In this document: positions 39,197-48,090 of the stretch, piece after piece
Position numbering within the stretch: the stretch's first letter is position 1
How the letters are laid out: each line of letters opens with the position of its first letter
Source: Novacetimonas cocois
GTDB lineage: Bacteria > Pseudomonadota > Alphaproteobacteria > Acetobacterales > Acetobacteraceae
Length of the DNA: 49,499 nt
Assembly (NCBI RefSeq): GCF_003311635.1
Contig: NZ_QEXL01000009.1
Span: 1 to 49,499, forward strand
Reading direction: 5' to 3'
Program-made: the position numbers and the translations under genes
Notes under the pieces: generated by a model
Databases searched by the model: none
What the model saw: only the letters and a program-made list of their open reading frames with translations
What the model was told of the DNA's origin: nothing

Positions 39197-40309
39197 ATGA
39201 CATCAGGCATGAGGGGCGATCAGGGAATGCGGCAGACGCGAAGGTGGGGCATGGGCGCGATCGGCGCATCATTGCTGGTGGCGTTTTCCGCCCATGCGGC
39301 GCAGCAGCAGGCGACCCATCCGGTTGCCGACATGACGGGACAGATACAGCAGGTGCCGCAGCAGCCCCGCCACATCGCCGACCTGTGGTTCGCCCATAAT
39401 GAACTGACGATCATGCTGGGTGCCGCGGACCGGATCGCGGTGACGGTGGACCGCCCCGCGACCCGGCCATGGATGTTCCGCGTTGCCCCGGCGCTGTATC
39501 ATGCAACTGGCGTCAACGGCCCGGCGGTCAATGCCGAAAGCCTGCTGCAGGCCGGGGTTGATGTCGCCTTTGTCCCTAATGGATCGGCAACGGCGGCGGC
39601 CCTGCGTGCGGTGGGAATTCCCGTGCTGGTGGCCGGGTTTTCCGATGTCGCGACGTTACGGCGTTCGCTGGACATGACGGCGCAGGTGATCGGCACGGCG
39701 CAGGCGCGCGATGTTGCCCAATCCTATGAAGCCATGCTGGATCGCGTGGTCCATGACACGCGCGCGCGCACCGACACGCTGCCCCCCGACAGCAGGCCGC
39801 GCGTGGTGCATATCCAGTCGCTGCATCCCCTGCGGGTGGACGGGCGCAATACGATCATCGACGAATGGCTGTCGATTGCGGGCGCGCGCAACGCGGCGGA
39901 TGGGGTGGATGGAAACATGAAGCCCGTCTCGGTCGAGCAGATTGCGGCATGGAATCCCGATGTGCTGATCCTTGGGCCCGACAGCGGCAGTTTCGACCCG
40001 GCGGCCGATGGGGGCGTGTGGCGCAACATCGCCGCCGTCAAGGCGGGGCGTATCCTCCATAACCCATCTGGCGTGTTCCCGTGGGACCGGTACGGAAGCG
40101 AATTCCCCCTTCAGGTCGCATGGGCCGCGCAGGCGCTGCATCCCGACCTGTTTGCCGGCACCAACATGGTGGAACAGACCCGCGCGTTCTATCGGGAGTT
40201 TTTCCATTACGACCTCGATGCCGCGCAGGCGGGGCGCATACTGGCGGGCCTTCCCCCCCTTGATGACGCCACGGGGAGTGCGACTGGTACGGGGACTGGC
40301 GCCCATTGA
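39197..40309 (+). CDS. FecB/BtuF-type ABC transporter substrate-binding protein
   Basis: Periplasmic binding protein, 370 residues from this start (39227 is also possible, giving MRQTRRWGMG). A signal peptide with core GAIGASLLVAF and likely cleavage at AHA-AQQQ is clear. VDVAFVPNGSATAAALRAVGIPVLV, GRNTIIDEWLSIAGARNAADG and AAWNPDVLILGPDSGSF match the class III binding fold used for iron-siderophore complexes, haem and cobalamin. It heads a three-gene importer whose members overlap by four bases. The ligand cannot be assigned; no cobalamin riboswitch and no TonB receptor is adjacent. Confidence 0.85.
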   Translation: MTSGMRGDQGMRQTRRWGMGAIGASLLVAFSAHAAQQQATHPVADMTGQIQQVPQQPRHIADLWFAHNELTIMLGAADRIAVTVDRPATRPWMFRVAPALYHATGVNGPAVNAESLLQAGVDVAFVPNGSATAAALRAVGIPVLVAGFSDVATLRRSLDMTAQVIGTAQARDVAQSYEAMLDRVVHDTRARTDTLPPDSRPRVVHIQSLHPLRVDGRNTIIDEWLSIAGARNAADGVDGNMKPVSVEQIAAWNPDVLILGPDSGSFDPAADGGVWRNIAAVKAGRILHNPSGVFPWDRYGSEFPLQVAWAAQALHPDLFAGTNMVEQTRAFYREFFHYDLDAAQAGRILAGLPPLDDATGSATGTGTGAH

Positions 40310-41331
40310 ACCGTCATGTGATGGAACGCCATGCCGGGTGGGTGGTGTCGGGTGGTCTTGTGCTGTGTGTCGTGGTTTCGGCCTGTCTGGGGCGCTATGC
40401 CATCGCGTCCGGCGTCATTGCCCGCTTCATTGTGACGGCCATGGGGGGGCATGCCCTGTCCCCCGCACAATATGACATGGTGCATGCCGTTTTGACGGGC
40501 GCGCGCCTGCCGCGTATCGGGGCGGCGGTCTGCGTTGGCGCGGCGCTGTCGGTGTCCGGCGCGACGTATCAGGCGGTGTTCCGCAATCCCCTTGTCTCGC
40601 CCGGGTTGCTGGGCGTGCTGGCGGGGGCCGGGTTTGGCGCGGCGCTGGGCATTGTCACCAACATGGGGACACTGGGCGTGCAGGCCCTGTCGTTCGCGGG
40701 CGGTATCATGGCCGTGTCGTTCGGCGTGGGGATCGCGCGCATGTTCGATGCCGCCTCGGTCCTGATGCTGGTTTTCGGGGGGCTGATAAGCTCCGCGCTG
40801 TTCACCGCGCTGATGTCCATGCTGAAATATGTCGCCGATCCCCAGCAGCAGTTGCCCGATATCGTTTTCTGGCTTCTGGGCAGCCTGACGCAGGTCGATG
40901 TCCTGCGGCTGGAAATCATGGCCGGGCCGGTGCTGGCGGGGATTGTCGCGCTGTCGGCGTGCGGGCGGATGCTTGACGCGCTGGCGATGGGCGATGACGA
41001 GGCACGGACGCTTGGCGTGCCGGTCGTGGCGTTGCGTTATGGCACGATCGGCATCGCCACCGGCCTTTCGGCGCTGACGGTTTCGGCGGTAGGCATGATC
41101 GGCTGGATCGGCCTGATCATCCCGCATGTCGCCCGCCTGCTGGCGGGGCCATGCAATGCCCGCGTCGTGCCGCTGAGCGCGGGGCTGGGGGCGATGTTCC
41201 TGCTGATCTGCGATGATCTGGCGCGGTGCCTGTCGGTGGAGGAGATCCCTGTAGGGCTGCTGACGGACCTGCTGGGCGTGGTGATTTTCATCTCGGTCCT
41301 GCGCCTGCTGCGGCGGGGGTGGCGGCTGTGA
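40306..41331 (+). CDS. FecCD/BtuC-type ABC transporter permease
   Basis: Permease of 341 residues with eight to ten membrane helices. The block FRNPLVSPGLLGVLAGAGFGAALG near 87-110 and GWIGLIIPHVARLLAG near 266-281 are the FecCD/BtuC signatures. It starts with TTG at 40306, inside the stop of the binding-protein gene (TTGA); GTG at 40318 or ATG at 40321 are alternatives. Its own stop lies within the GTG start of the ATPase gene. It carries iron-siderophore, haem or cobalamin by family; which of these is not decided. Confidence 0.88.
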   Translation: MNRHVMERHAGWVVSGGLVLCVVVSACLGRYAIASGVIARFIVTAMGGHALSPAQYDMVHAVLTGARLPRIGAAVCVGAALSVSGATYQAVFRNPLVSPGLLGVLAGAGFGAALGIVTNMGTLGVQALSFAGGIMAVSFGVGIARMFDAASVLMLVFGGLISSALFTALMSMLKYVADPQQQLPDIVFWLLGSLTQVDVLRLEIMAGPVLAGIVALSACGRMLDALAMGDDEARTLGVPVVALRYGTIGIATGLSALTVSAVGMIGWIGLIIPHVARLLAGPCNARVVPLSAGLGAMFLLICDDLARCLSVEEIPVGLLTDLLGVVIFISVLRLLRRGWRL

Positions 41332-42095
41332 CGCAGGCGGTGCTGGGCATGCACCATGTCGGCCTGGATCGACAGGGGCGGCGTGTGCTCGATGATGTCT
41401 CGCTGGAAATAGGCGCGGGACGGATGACGGGCCTGCTGGGGCCCAATGGCGCGGGGAAGAGTACGCTGCTGCGTCTGCTGCTGGGCCTGCTGCGGCCCGA
41501 TACGGGGCGGGTCGTGCTGGATGGGCGGGACCTGTCGACCTGCGCGCGGCGTGAGATCGCGCGGCGCATTGCCTATGTCCCGCAGGGGCACATGTCCCTG
41601 TTTCCCTATATCGTGCGTGACGTGGTGGCGTTGGGGCGGGTGTCGTACTCGCCCTTTGCCCGGCATGTCGGGCGGGAGGACATGGCCATCGTGACGGAGG
41701 CGCTGGAGCGGCTGTCGATTTCCCATCTGGCGGAACGTCCCTATACCGACCTGTCCGGTGGGGAACGTCAGGCCGTGCTGATCGCCCGCGCGCTGGCGCA
41801 GGGGGGACGGATACTGGTTCTGGACGAACCGGAAACCGGGCTGGATTACGGGCAGCAGCAGCGGCTGTATGGCCTGTTGCGGGAACTTGCGACCGATGGA
41901 TATGCCATCATGGCGACAACGCACGACCCGCTGCGTGCCGCGGTGGCGTTCGATCATGCGGTGCTGCTGCGCCATGGCCGCGTGATGGAAAGCGGACCGG
42001 CCGCCCAGGTGCTCGATGCAGAAGGTATCGCGCGACTGTATGCACGCGACGCCGGGCCGGATTCTGCCGGGATTACGGATGTTTCAATAGGATAG
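41328..42095 (+). CDS. FecE/BtuD-type ABC transporter ATP-binding protein
   Basis: ABC ATPase of 255 residues. Walker A GPNGAGKST near 37-45, signature LSGGERQAV near 141-149, Walker B LVLDEPETGLDYG near 161-173 and switch His in TTHD near 196-199 are intact. YVPQGHMSLFPYIVRDVVALGR is typical of the Fe-siderophore/B12 group. The GTG at 41328 overlaps the permease stop; ATG at 41349 is an alternative. It closes the importer operon; a decayed repeat follows. Confidence 0.9.
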   Translation: MTQAVLGMHHVGLDRQGRRVLDDVSLEIGAGRMTGLLGPNGAGKSTLLRLLLGLLRPDTGRVVLDGRDLSTCARREIARRIAYVPQGHMSLFPYIVRDVVALGRVSYSPFARHVGREDMAIVTEALERLSISHLAERPYTDLSGGERQAVLIARALAQGGRILVLDEPETGLDYGQQQRLYGLLRELATDGYAIMATTHDPLRAAVAFDHAVLLRHGRVMESGPAAQVLDAEGIARLYARDAGPDSAGITDVSIG

Positions 42096-42147
42096 GGGGC
42101 TGGAGGCTGTTTGTACGGGACAGTCCCCGGTCAGACCTTGATGTCAT

Positions 42148-42226
42148 GAAGGTTGCTGGCGAAGCTTTCCACCAGAAGCATCATGAAGACCTCACCTTTT
42201 GAAAAAAGCGATATCTGAAAACTTTT
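42148..42226. repeat. Three-armed dispersed repeat, decayed copy
   Basis: Matches the elements at 11781 and 49111 in order: GGCGAAGCTTTCC, AGAAGC, GAAGACCTCACCTTTTGAAAAAA and CTGAAAACTTTT, but both inner hairpins and the outer stem are interrupted by substitutions. It lies in the convergent gap between the importer operon and the gene at 42247. Confidence 0.55.
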
Positions 42227-42246
42227 ACTGTTCTTCAAACAGCCTC

Positions 42247-42618
42247 TTAACGGGCACCTGAAAGCGGAACGTTATCGACGCGTACCGCCTTGCCCGTCCG
42301 GTCGTAATACACGATCGCCCCGCCATGCCGTTCGGCATAGCCGTCGGGTTCGCCATGCTGCGTCCAGAACAGCAGCCTGTTGACGTCAGGCTGTTCCTTG
42401 ATCTTGTCGCCGGGGGGAATGAAACGGAACTGGCCGTAATCCATGTGCAGATGGGGCGCGGGGGGATGACGCGCAAGTTCATGCAGGGACTGGTGACGCT
42501 TGAACGCGGCTTCGTCCTGATCTTCCTGCGCCATGGCGGCGGGGCACGACAGGACGGCCGGCACCATTCCCATTCCAAGGCTTCCGGCGATCAACCAGTG
42601 TCGCAGCTTTACCGACAT
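42247..42618 (-). CDS. Small exported protein of unknown function
   Basis: A 123-residue protein I do not recognise. A signal peptide (HWLIAGSLGMGMVPAVL core, cleavage near AMA-QED at 31) places it in the periplasm or outside. The mature part is His-, Pro- and Asp-rich at first (HPPAPHLHMDYGQFRF), then has FWTQHGEPDGYAERHGGAIVYYDRTGKAVRVDNV, which suggests a small beta domain. The start MSVKLRH at 42618 has GGAAC upstream. It lies downstream of the porin gene on the same strand, 110 bases away with a long hairpin between, so the two may be linked. Confidence 0.65.
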   Translation of the reverse strand: MSVKLRHWLIAGSLGMGMVPAVLSCPAAMAQEDQDEAAFKRHQSLHELARHPPAPHLHMDYGQFRFIPPGDKIKEQPDVNRLLFWTQHGEPDGYAERHGGAIVYYDRTGKAVRVDNVPLSGAR

Positions 42619-42642
42619 GAGTGTTCCGACCTTTCGCCTCAT

Positions 42643-42681
42643 CCAGACAGGAAAGGCAACATCCCCTTTTTTCCTGTCTGG
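42643..42681. repeat. Long hairpin between the porin gene and the small exported gene
   Basis: Perfect 12-bp inverted repeat CCAGACAGGAAA (42643-42654) and TTTCCTGTCTGG (42670-42681) with a 15-base loop. There is no T run after the stem on the minus strand, so it looks like a message-processing or stabilising hairpin, or a weak terminator. Confidence 0.6.
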
Positions 42682-42728
42682 CGCAAGGCGTTGCCCGTCC
42701 TATCTGCCCCGGCGACGGCGCAGGGCGA

Positions 42729-44600
42729 TTACTGGAACGGCAGATAGCGGAAATCAAAGAAGATTTCGCTCAGGCTTGTGGTGGGGGATCCGCCAATCGC
42801 CCCCCATGTATGCACCCGCGAATAGGCCAGCTGCGTGCCCGCCTGTACCGTGCCGTACTTGCCCTTGATGAAGCGGTACCAAGCGCCGATCGTGAATTCC
42901 TCCACCGACTTGATGCTGGCGGTACAGGCGGCGGATGACGTTTCGCTCCAGCAGCCGGTATTGTCGGACATCGGGTTGCCATAGCCATAGGCCGAGCCAT
43001 CGGCATCGAAATAGTTGCGGCCCGAACGCTGCATCCCGAAATAGCCATAGACGTCAAACAGCTTGTTCGGATGGGCGATCACGCCCGCCGTGGCCTGCGC
43101 GCTGCTCAGCAGGCCGGGCGCGCCATTCTCCTTCAGCGTCGTATCCGGCAGCAGGACCGAGCCGTAACGGCCGATGCCTTTTCCCGCCAGACCGGCAAGG
43201 CGTATTTCCAGATGATGCGGAATGACCGGCAGGATCATGGACCCGCCGCCGCCCCATGCCACGGCGGTATGGTTTTCGCCCACGCCATCGACAACCGAAC
43301 GGGTATGCGGGAAATGGACGATGCCTTCCATTTCATAATGGCCCCATGACGGGTCCCATGCCACCTTGGCGATGACATCAGGGGCGATTTCGTTGGAATA
43401 GTTGGTGGTCGACCCGGTCAGGCCCACGCCGTTCGACCCCACCTTGGCGTAATTGCCATTGCCGGGCAGCGCGTATTCGCCATTGTCGCTGCCGTTATAG
43501 GCGCCAAAGCCGGTGGTGTCGTAAATCGTGGCCGGATTTTCAATCGACAGGCCCGTCCACAGGCGATGCTGCAGGAAGTCCTTGACCATGCGGACCTGCC
43601 ACTGCCGCGTCCATGTCTGCCCGGCAAGGATGGAGGATTCGATCGTTTCCGGGAGGCTTTCCTGACGGGGGATGATGCCGACACGATCAGGCGTCAGCAT
43701 CGTCCATGCCTGCCCGATCAGGAAATGCACGTCGCGCTTTGCGTCATCAAGCGTCAGGTAAGCCTGCCGCAGGCGCGGAACATAGGAGTTGCTTTCATAC
43801 GGATTGGTCGTTTCCGCGCTGGCGCCGAAATCGCTTTCGACAAATCCCGCGACGGTCGTGTGCGCGTTCAGCGGCGCGCGCGCCATCAGGGAGAAGCGGG
43901 TGTAACGCGCATCGCCGGTAAAGTTGTCAGTGTGGAAATTGGGGCTGTTGTGGAAGGGAATGTTCGCCCACGAATTGAAGATGCCCGAGGCCACATGGCG
44001 GTTTTCCTCCACCGCGGCGGCGTCGAAGAAGCCGCCAAGGATGATGGAGACCGAACCGGCATGGAAAACCTTGCTGCCCAGCGCGCCTGCCGACTGCGCA
44101 CCCACGGTTTCGCGGGTGTGCGGGCCGACATTGTTGTTGGCCATGTGCGAAATCAGGTCCTCGTCACGGTGGGCGACGACGGATTCAAATGTCGGCGTGT
44201 CGATGAACGATCCGTTGGGATTGTCGGAATGGCCGCCGATATGGGGCCGGCCCATCGACGCGGGCATGCGTTCGCCCATGGCGGTCGGCTGCCCTTCCTG
44301 CGGGGTCCAGCCGCCACGCACGTGGCCCGCGCTGCCGGATACCTGCAATGAATGACCACCCGTGCCGGTGGAACCGCCCAGATGTGCCCGGTGCTGGGCG
44401 ATCTGCTTGCGCATGGTCATCAGGTCGCGCTGCAGTTCCATCTGCTGCTGCTGGAGACGCTCCATCTGGCGCTCCATGATATCGAGCGATTCCGGATCAT
44501 CTTCCGCCCGGCTGGCCGAGACAGGCACGATGAAAGAGCACAGCAGCAGCGCGCCTGACAGGCAGAGCCAGCCAGCGGGACGGGAAGAAAAATTCCGCAT
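42729..44600 (-). CDS. Coiled-coil porin, outer membrane channel
   Basis: Outer membrane protein of 623 residues. The signal peptide has core LCLSGALLLCSFIVPVSA (cleavage near SRA-EDD at 32). A periplasmic coiled coil follows at about 40-70 (MERQMERLQQQQMELQRDLM), then a Gly/His-rich linker, and from about 180 a beta-barrel with alternating aromatic strands such as GSVSIILGGFFDAAAVEE and FTIGAWYRFIKG, ending in DFRYLPFQ. The build resembles DcaP-type trimeric porins, which carry an N-terminal coiled coil. Substrate unknown. The coding start lies in a sharp AT-rich upstream patch (44640-44760). Confidence 0.85.
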   Translation of the reverse strand: MRNFSSRPAGWLCLSGALLLCSFIVPVSASRAEDDPESLDIMERQMERLQQQQMELQRDLMTMRKQIAQHRAHLGGSTGTGGHSLQVSGSAGHVRGGWTPQEGQPTAMGERMPASMGRPHIGGHSDNPNGSFIDTPTFESVVAHRDEDLISHMANNNVGPHTRETVGAQSAGALGSKVFHAGSVSIILGGFFDAAAVEENRHVASGIFNSWANIPFHNSPNFHTDNFTGDARYTRFSLMARAPLNAHTTVAGFVESDFGASAETTNPYESNSYVPRLRQAYLTLDDAKRDVHFLIGQAWTMLTPDRVGIIPRQESLPETIESSILAGQTWTRQWQVRMVKDFLQHRLWTGLSIENPATIYDTTGFGAYNGSDNGEYALPGNGNYAKVGSNGVGLTGSTTNYSNEIAPDVIAKVAWDPSWGHYEMEGIVHFPHTRSVVDGVGENHTAVAWGGGGSMILPVIPHHLEIRLAGLAGKGIGRYGSVLLPDTTLKENGAPGLLSSAQATAGVIAHPNKLFDVYGYFGMQRSGRNYFDADGSAYGYGNPMSDNTGCWSETSSAACTASIKSVEEFTIGAWYRFIKGKYGTVQAGTQLAYSRVHTWGAIGGSPTTSLSEIFFDFRYLPFQ

Positions 44601-44749
44601 ATATTACCAGTGGGCCTCGGACTACGGGTCAAGACTATTGTGTGTCAAAACATTTCCCGACACAGGCGTAAATGATAATTTCTTTTAAGAAGAATATTTT
44701 TACACTTTGTAATATATGGCAGTCAGAAGGGCTGCGGGCCAGCCTGTAT

Positions 44750-45397
44750 TTATATTATATCGCCCTCCCGCCGGGCCGTAACGCCATAGATCGTGTCGTG
44801 CCAGACGGCATCGTTGGGCGGGGGCGCCACGCTGCCGGTATCGGTGTGTTCGAATCCGCCGCGCTGCATCAGGATGCGGACAAGGCGCTGCCGGTCGTCT
44901 GTCTCAAGTGCCTGCCACAGTGCGACGGCTTTTTGTGCGACAAAACCGTTACCGTATGTGACAAGTACTAAGCCGCCGGGTTGCAGGACCCGGGCGATTT
45001 CGCGAAAAAGCGCCACCGGCTGACGCAGATAGGGCACGACATCGCACAGGCACACGGCGTCAAGGGATTCATCGGCCAGCGGCAGTTCGGGCGTTTCGTT
45101 CAGGTCCTGGACGATCCGCTGGGTCAGGCGCCCGTTCGCCTCCAGCGCCGGGGCTTCGACCCCGATGCCGATGACCTCGTCAAAGGGAACGTCCGCCGGC
45201 AGGTGGCTGTCGCTTCCGGCCATCAGATCGAGTATCCGCCCCCCTTCGGGCAGCATGGTGCGGTACAGCGCGGTGACCGCCGTGCACGCCCCCGCGTCAA
45301 GCATCGGTCCGGACGGACGGGTGGACCAGAAGGCGGTATCGGATTCGGATGACGCGCAGACGAAGGCACCAGGGTGAAAGCCGTGCAGATCGTTCAT
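44750..45397 (-). CDS. Class I SAM-dependent methyltransferase
   Basis: Methyltransferase type 11 domain in 215 residues. The SAM motif I is RILDLMAGSDSHLP near 55-68, followed by GIGVEAPALEAN, LDAVCLCDVVPYLRQP near 113-128, and VLQPGGLVLVTYGNGF near 137-152. Motif I has Met-Ala-Gly in place of the usual Gly-x-Gly pattern. Substrate unknown. A frame 25 residues longer starts at 45472; the shorter start is preferred but has no clear ribosome site. It is divergent from gloA across about 140 bases, which hints at a shared context of aldehyde detoxification. Confidence 0.78.
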   Translation of the reverse strand: MNDLHGFHPGAFVCASSESDTAFWSTRPSGPMLDAGACTAVTALYRTMLPEGGRILDLMAGSDSHLPADVPFDEVIGIGVEAPALEANGRLTQRIVQDLNETPELPLADESLDAVCLCDVVPYLRQPVALFREIARVLQPGGLVLVTYGNGFVAQKAVALWQALETDDRQRLVRILMQRGGFEHTDTGSVAPPPNDAVWHDTIYGVTARREGDII

Positions 45398-45539
45398 GAA
45401 TGTGCCACATGCGACGGGTGGGACGAAACGGCCGGTCGCCTGCACGTTCCGTCGTGCGTGAAAGGACGCCACGGCGTATTGGCAACGCCGTCAGTGGCAG
45501 CCATTTACGACAGATTGCCAGAAAGGAGAAATCACAGGC

Positions 45540-45941
45540 ATGGCGAGAATGATCCATTCCATGATCCGCGTGCGCGATGCCCGCGCCAGCGAGGCGTTCT
45601 ATAAGCGTGCCTTTGGACTTGAACCGGTGGACCGGCTTGTGTTCGACACGTTCACGCTTATCTATCTTGCGAATGACGAACAGACGTTCGAACTGGAACT
45701 GACGGTCAATCATGATCGCGACCGTCCCTATGACCTTGGGGACGGGTATGGGCATCTGGCGGTTTCGGTTGCGGACGTGGATGCCGAACATGCCCGGCTG
45801 GAGAAGGCGGGCCTGTCGCCGCTGCCGATCAGGGACATGTATTGCGGGGAACGGTTTGTCGGGCGGTTTTTCTTCATCACCGATCCCGATGGTTACCGTA
45901 TCGAGGTGCTGCAGCGTGGCGCGCCGGGGCGTTTTCTGTAA
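45540..45941 (+). CDS. gloA: Lactoylglutathione lyase (glyoxalase I)
   Basis: Converts the hemithioacetal of methylglyoxal and glutathione to lactoylglutathione; 133 residues. The VOC-fold metal ligands align with E. coli GloA: His6 in MIHSMIRVRD, Glu in FELELTVN, His in YGHLAVSV and Glu in YRIEVLQRG. Ni-type glyoxalases of this length are common. GAAAGGAGAA lies 11 bases before the start. It is the first of a plus-strand run with dapF, mtaB and ftsY, separated from dapF by 76 bases. Confidence 0.9.
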   Translation: MARMIHSMIRVRDARASEAFYKRAFGLEPVDRLVFDTFTLIYLANDEQTFELELTVNHDRDRPYDLGDGYGHLAVSVADVDAEHARLEKAGLSPLPIRDMYCGERFVGRFFFITDPDGYRIEVLQRGAPGRFL

Positions 45942-46017
45942 AAACGCGTCAGCGGGGAGCCGCGGACGGCGCGATCGTGTTCGCGCCGGGGCGTGATGTG
46001 CCGTATATAGGGCGGAG

Positions 46018-46842
46018 ATGGAAACCAGCTTTTACAAGATGCACGGCCTTGGGAACGATTTTGTCGTCATGGACGAACGTCGTGGCCGTCTGGACCTGAC
46101 GCCCGCGCGCATTGCCGCGCTTTCGGACCGGTTCAGGGGGATCGGGTGCGACCAGTTCGTGCTCCTGCGTCCCGCCTGCCGCGAAGGGGCGGACGTGTTC
46201 GTGCGCTTTTTCAATGCCGATGGCAGCGAATCGGGCGCGTGCGGCAATGCGTCGCGCTGTGTCGCCTCCCTGATCGGGCGCGAGGCGGGGATTACGGCCC
46301 CCGTTCTTCAGACGCGCGCGGGCCTGCTGGGCACCGAAATCGGGGATGACGGCATGATCACCGTCGACATGGGTCCCCCCGCGCTGGGATGGCGCGACAT
46401 TCCCCTGTCGCATGAGGTCGATACCCTGCGCCTGCCGCTGTGGGGCGAACCGGCGGCCGCGTCGATGGGCAACCCGCATGCCACCGTATTCCTGTCCCCT
46501 GACGACATGACGGACCCGCGCCAGCGCGGGCCGCTGCTGGAACATGACCCGCTGTTTCCCGAACGCGCCAATATCGGCTTCGCGCAGGTGCGTTCCGCGC
46601 GGGAAATGCGGCTGCGGGTGTGGGAACGCGGCGCGGGGCTGACGCTGGCCTGCGGTTCCGGGGCCTGCGCCGCGGTGGTCAATGGTGTCAGGCGCGGACT
46701 GCTTGATCGGACATGCCGGGTGGAAATGGATGGCGGCGCGCTGTCGGTCACATGGCGCGAAACCGATGGACATGTGCTGATGAGCGGACCCGCCGTGCTG
46801 AGTTTCACAGGCCTTGTGGCGCTGGATACCTATCCCCGATGA
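46018..46842 (+). CDS. dapF: Diaminopimelate epimerase
   Basis: Turns LL- into meso-diaminopimelate for lysine and peptidoglycan; 274 residues. The two catalytic Cys are Cys75 in [10 protein letters not shown] and Cys212 in [22 protein letters not shown] near 9-19 and FNADGSESG near 65-73 are the other signatures. Its stop overlaps the mtaB start (ATGA). Confidence 0.96.
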   Translation: METSFYKMHGLGNDFVVMDERRGRLDLTPARIAALSDRFRGIGCDQFVLLRPACREGADVFVRFFNADGSESGACGNASRCVASLIGREAGITAPVLQTRAGLLGTEIGDDGMITVDMGPPALGWRDIPLSHEVDTLRLPLWGEPAAASMGNPHATVFLSPDDMTDPRQRGPLLEHDPLFPERANIGFAQVRSAREMRLRVWERGAGLTLACGSGACAAVVNGVRRGLLDRTCRVEMDGGALSVTWRETDGHVLMSGPAVLSFTGLVALDTYPR

Positions 46843-48089
46843 AAAAGCCTGAAATCCTGACCTTCGGCTGCCGGCTCAACACCTACGAAAGCGAGGTGAT
46901 GCGCAACCATGCGGCCGGCCTCGACAATGTGGTCATCATCAATACCTGCGCCGTCACGGCCGAGGCCGAACGTCAGGCGCGCCAGGCGGTGCGACGCGCC
47001 CATCGCGACCGGCCCGATGCGCGGATCGTGGTGACGGGCTGTGCTGCGCAGATCGATCCCGAACGCTGGGCCGCGCTTCCCGGCGTGACGCGCGTCCTTG
47101 GCAACCGGGAAAAACTTGCCGCCGAAAGCTGGAGCGAGACCGCCCTGTCGCAGGGTAACGCCGTTTCCGACATCATGGCCGCGCGGGAAAGCGCGCCGCA
47201 TCTGGTGACCGAATTCGCCGGACGCACCCGCGCCTTTGTCGAGGTGCAGCAGGGATGTGACCATCGCTGCACCTTCTGCATCATCCCCTTCGGACGCGGG
47301 CCGTCGCGCTCCGTCCCCGTGGGCGTCGTGGTGGAACAGGTGCGCGCGCTGGTGGCATCCGGTTACCGCGAGGTGGTGATGACGGGCGTGGACATCACTT
47401 CGTGGGGGGGGGACCTGCCGGGGAAGCCTTCGCTGGGACAACTGTGCCGCAGGCTGCTGGCGCTGGTGCCGGAACTTGAACGGCTGCGGCTGTCGTCGGT
47501 CGATCCGGTGGAAATAGACGAGGATCTGTGGCAACTGTTGGCGCATGAGGCACGTTTCATGCCCTATCTGCACCTGTCGCTGCAGGCGGGATCCGACATG
47601 ATCCTCAAGCGCATGAAGCGGCGGCACCTGACGGCGGACGTGGCGGCCGTGATCGACCGGGCGCGCGGCCTGCGTCCCGAAATCGGCATCGGCGCGGACG
47701 TGATCGCCGGCTTTCCGACGGAGGACGAGGCCCTGTTCAACGAAACGCTCGATTTCATTGAACGCCAGGGCCTGCCCTACCTGCATGTCTTTCCCTACAG
47801 CGAACGTCCCGGCACGCCGGCCGCGCGGATGCCCGCCATTCCCATGGCGCAGCGTCGCGAACGTGCCGCACGGCTGCGGGCTGCGGGGGCGCAGGCGGCG
47901 CGTGCCTATCACGCGGGCCTCCTGGGGCGGCCCCTGCGGGTGTTGATGGAAACACGGACCAGCGGGCATTCCGAGGAATTCGCCCCCGTGCGGCTGGCCG
48001 ATGGCGTTGCGCCGTCGGAGGCGGGACGGATCGAAACGGTACGGCCCGTGGCTTTTGACGATAACGGACTGGTGGCGGAATTACCCTGA
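46839..48089 (+). CDS. mtaB: tRNA t6A37 methylthiotransferase MtaB
   Basis: Radical-SAM enzyme (416 residues) of the MiaB/MtaB group that adds a methylthio group to t6A37 of tRNAs reading ANN codons. Cys11, Cys37 and Cys68 bind the auxiliary iron-sulfur cluster; CDHRCTFC at 140-147 binds the SAM cluster. [16 protein letters not shown] and [12 protein letters not shown] are typical, and a TRAM-like C-terminal segment follows. ATG at 46839 is fixed by the ATGA overlap with dapF and family alignment. ftsY starts one base after its stop. Confidence 0.92.
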   Translation: MKKPEILTFGCRLNTYESEVMRNHAAGLDNVVIINTCAVTAEAERQARQAVRRAHRDRPDARIVVTGCAAQIDPERWAALPGVTRVLGNREKLAAESWSETALSQGNAVSDIMAARESAPHLVTEFAGRTRAFVEVQQGCDHRCTFCIIPFGRGPSRSVPVGVVVEQVRALVASGYREVVMTGVDITSWGGDLPGKPSLGQLCRRLLALVPELERLRLSSVDPVEIDEDLWQLLAHEARFMPYLHLSLQAGSDMILKRMKRRHLTADVAAVIDRARGLRPEIGIGADVIAGFPTEDEALFNETLDFIERQGLPYLHVFPYSERPGTPAARMPAIPMAQRRERAARLRAAGAQAARAYHAGLLGRPLRVLMETRTSGHSEEFAPVRLADGVAPSEAGRIETVRPVAFDDNGLVAELP

Positions 48090-48090
48090 T

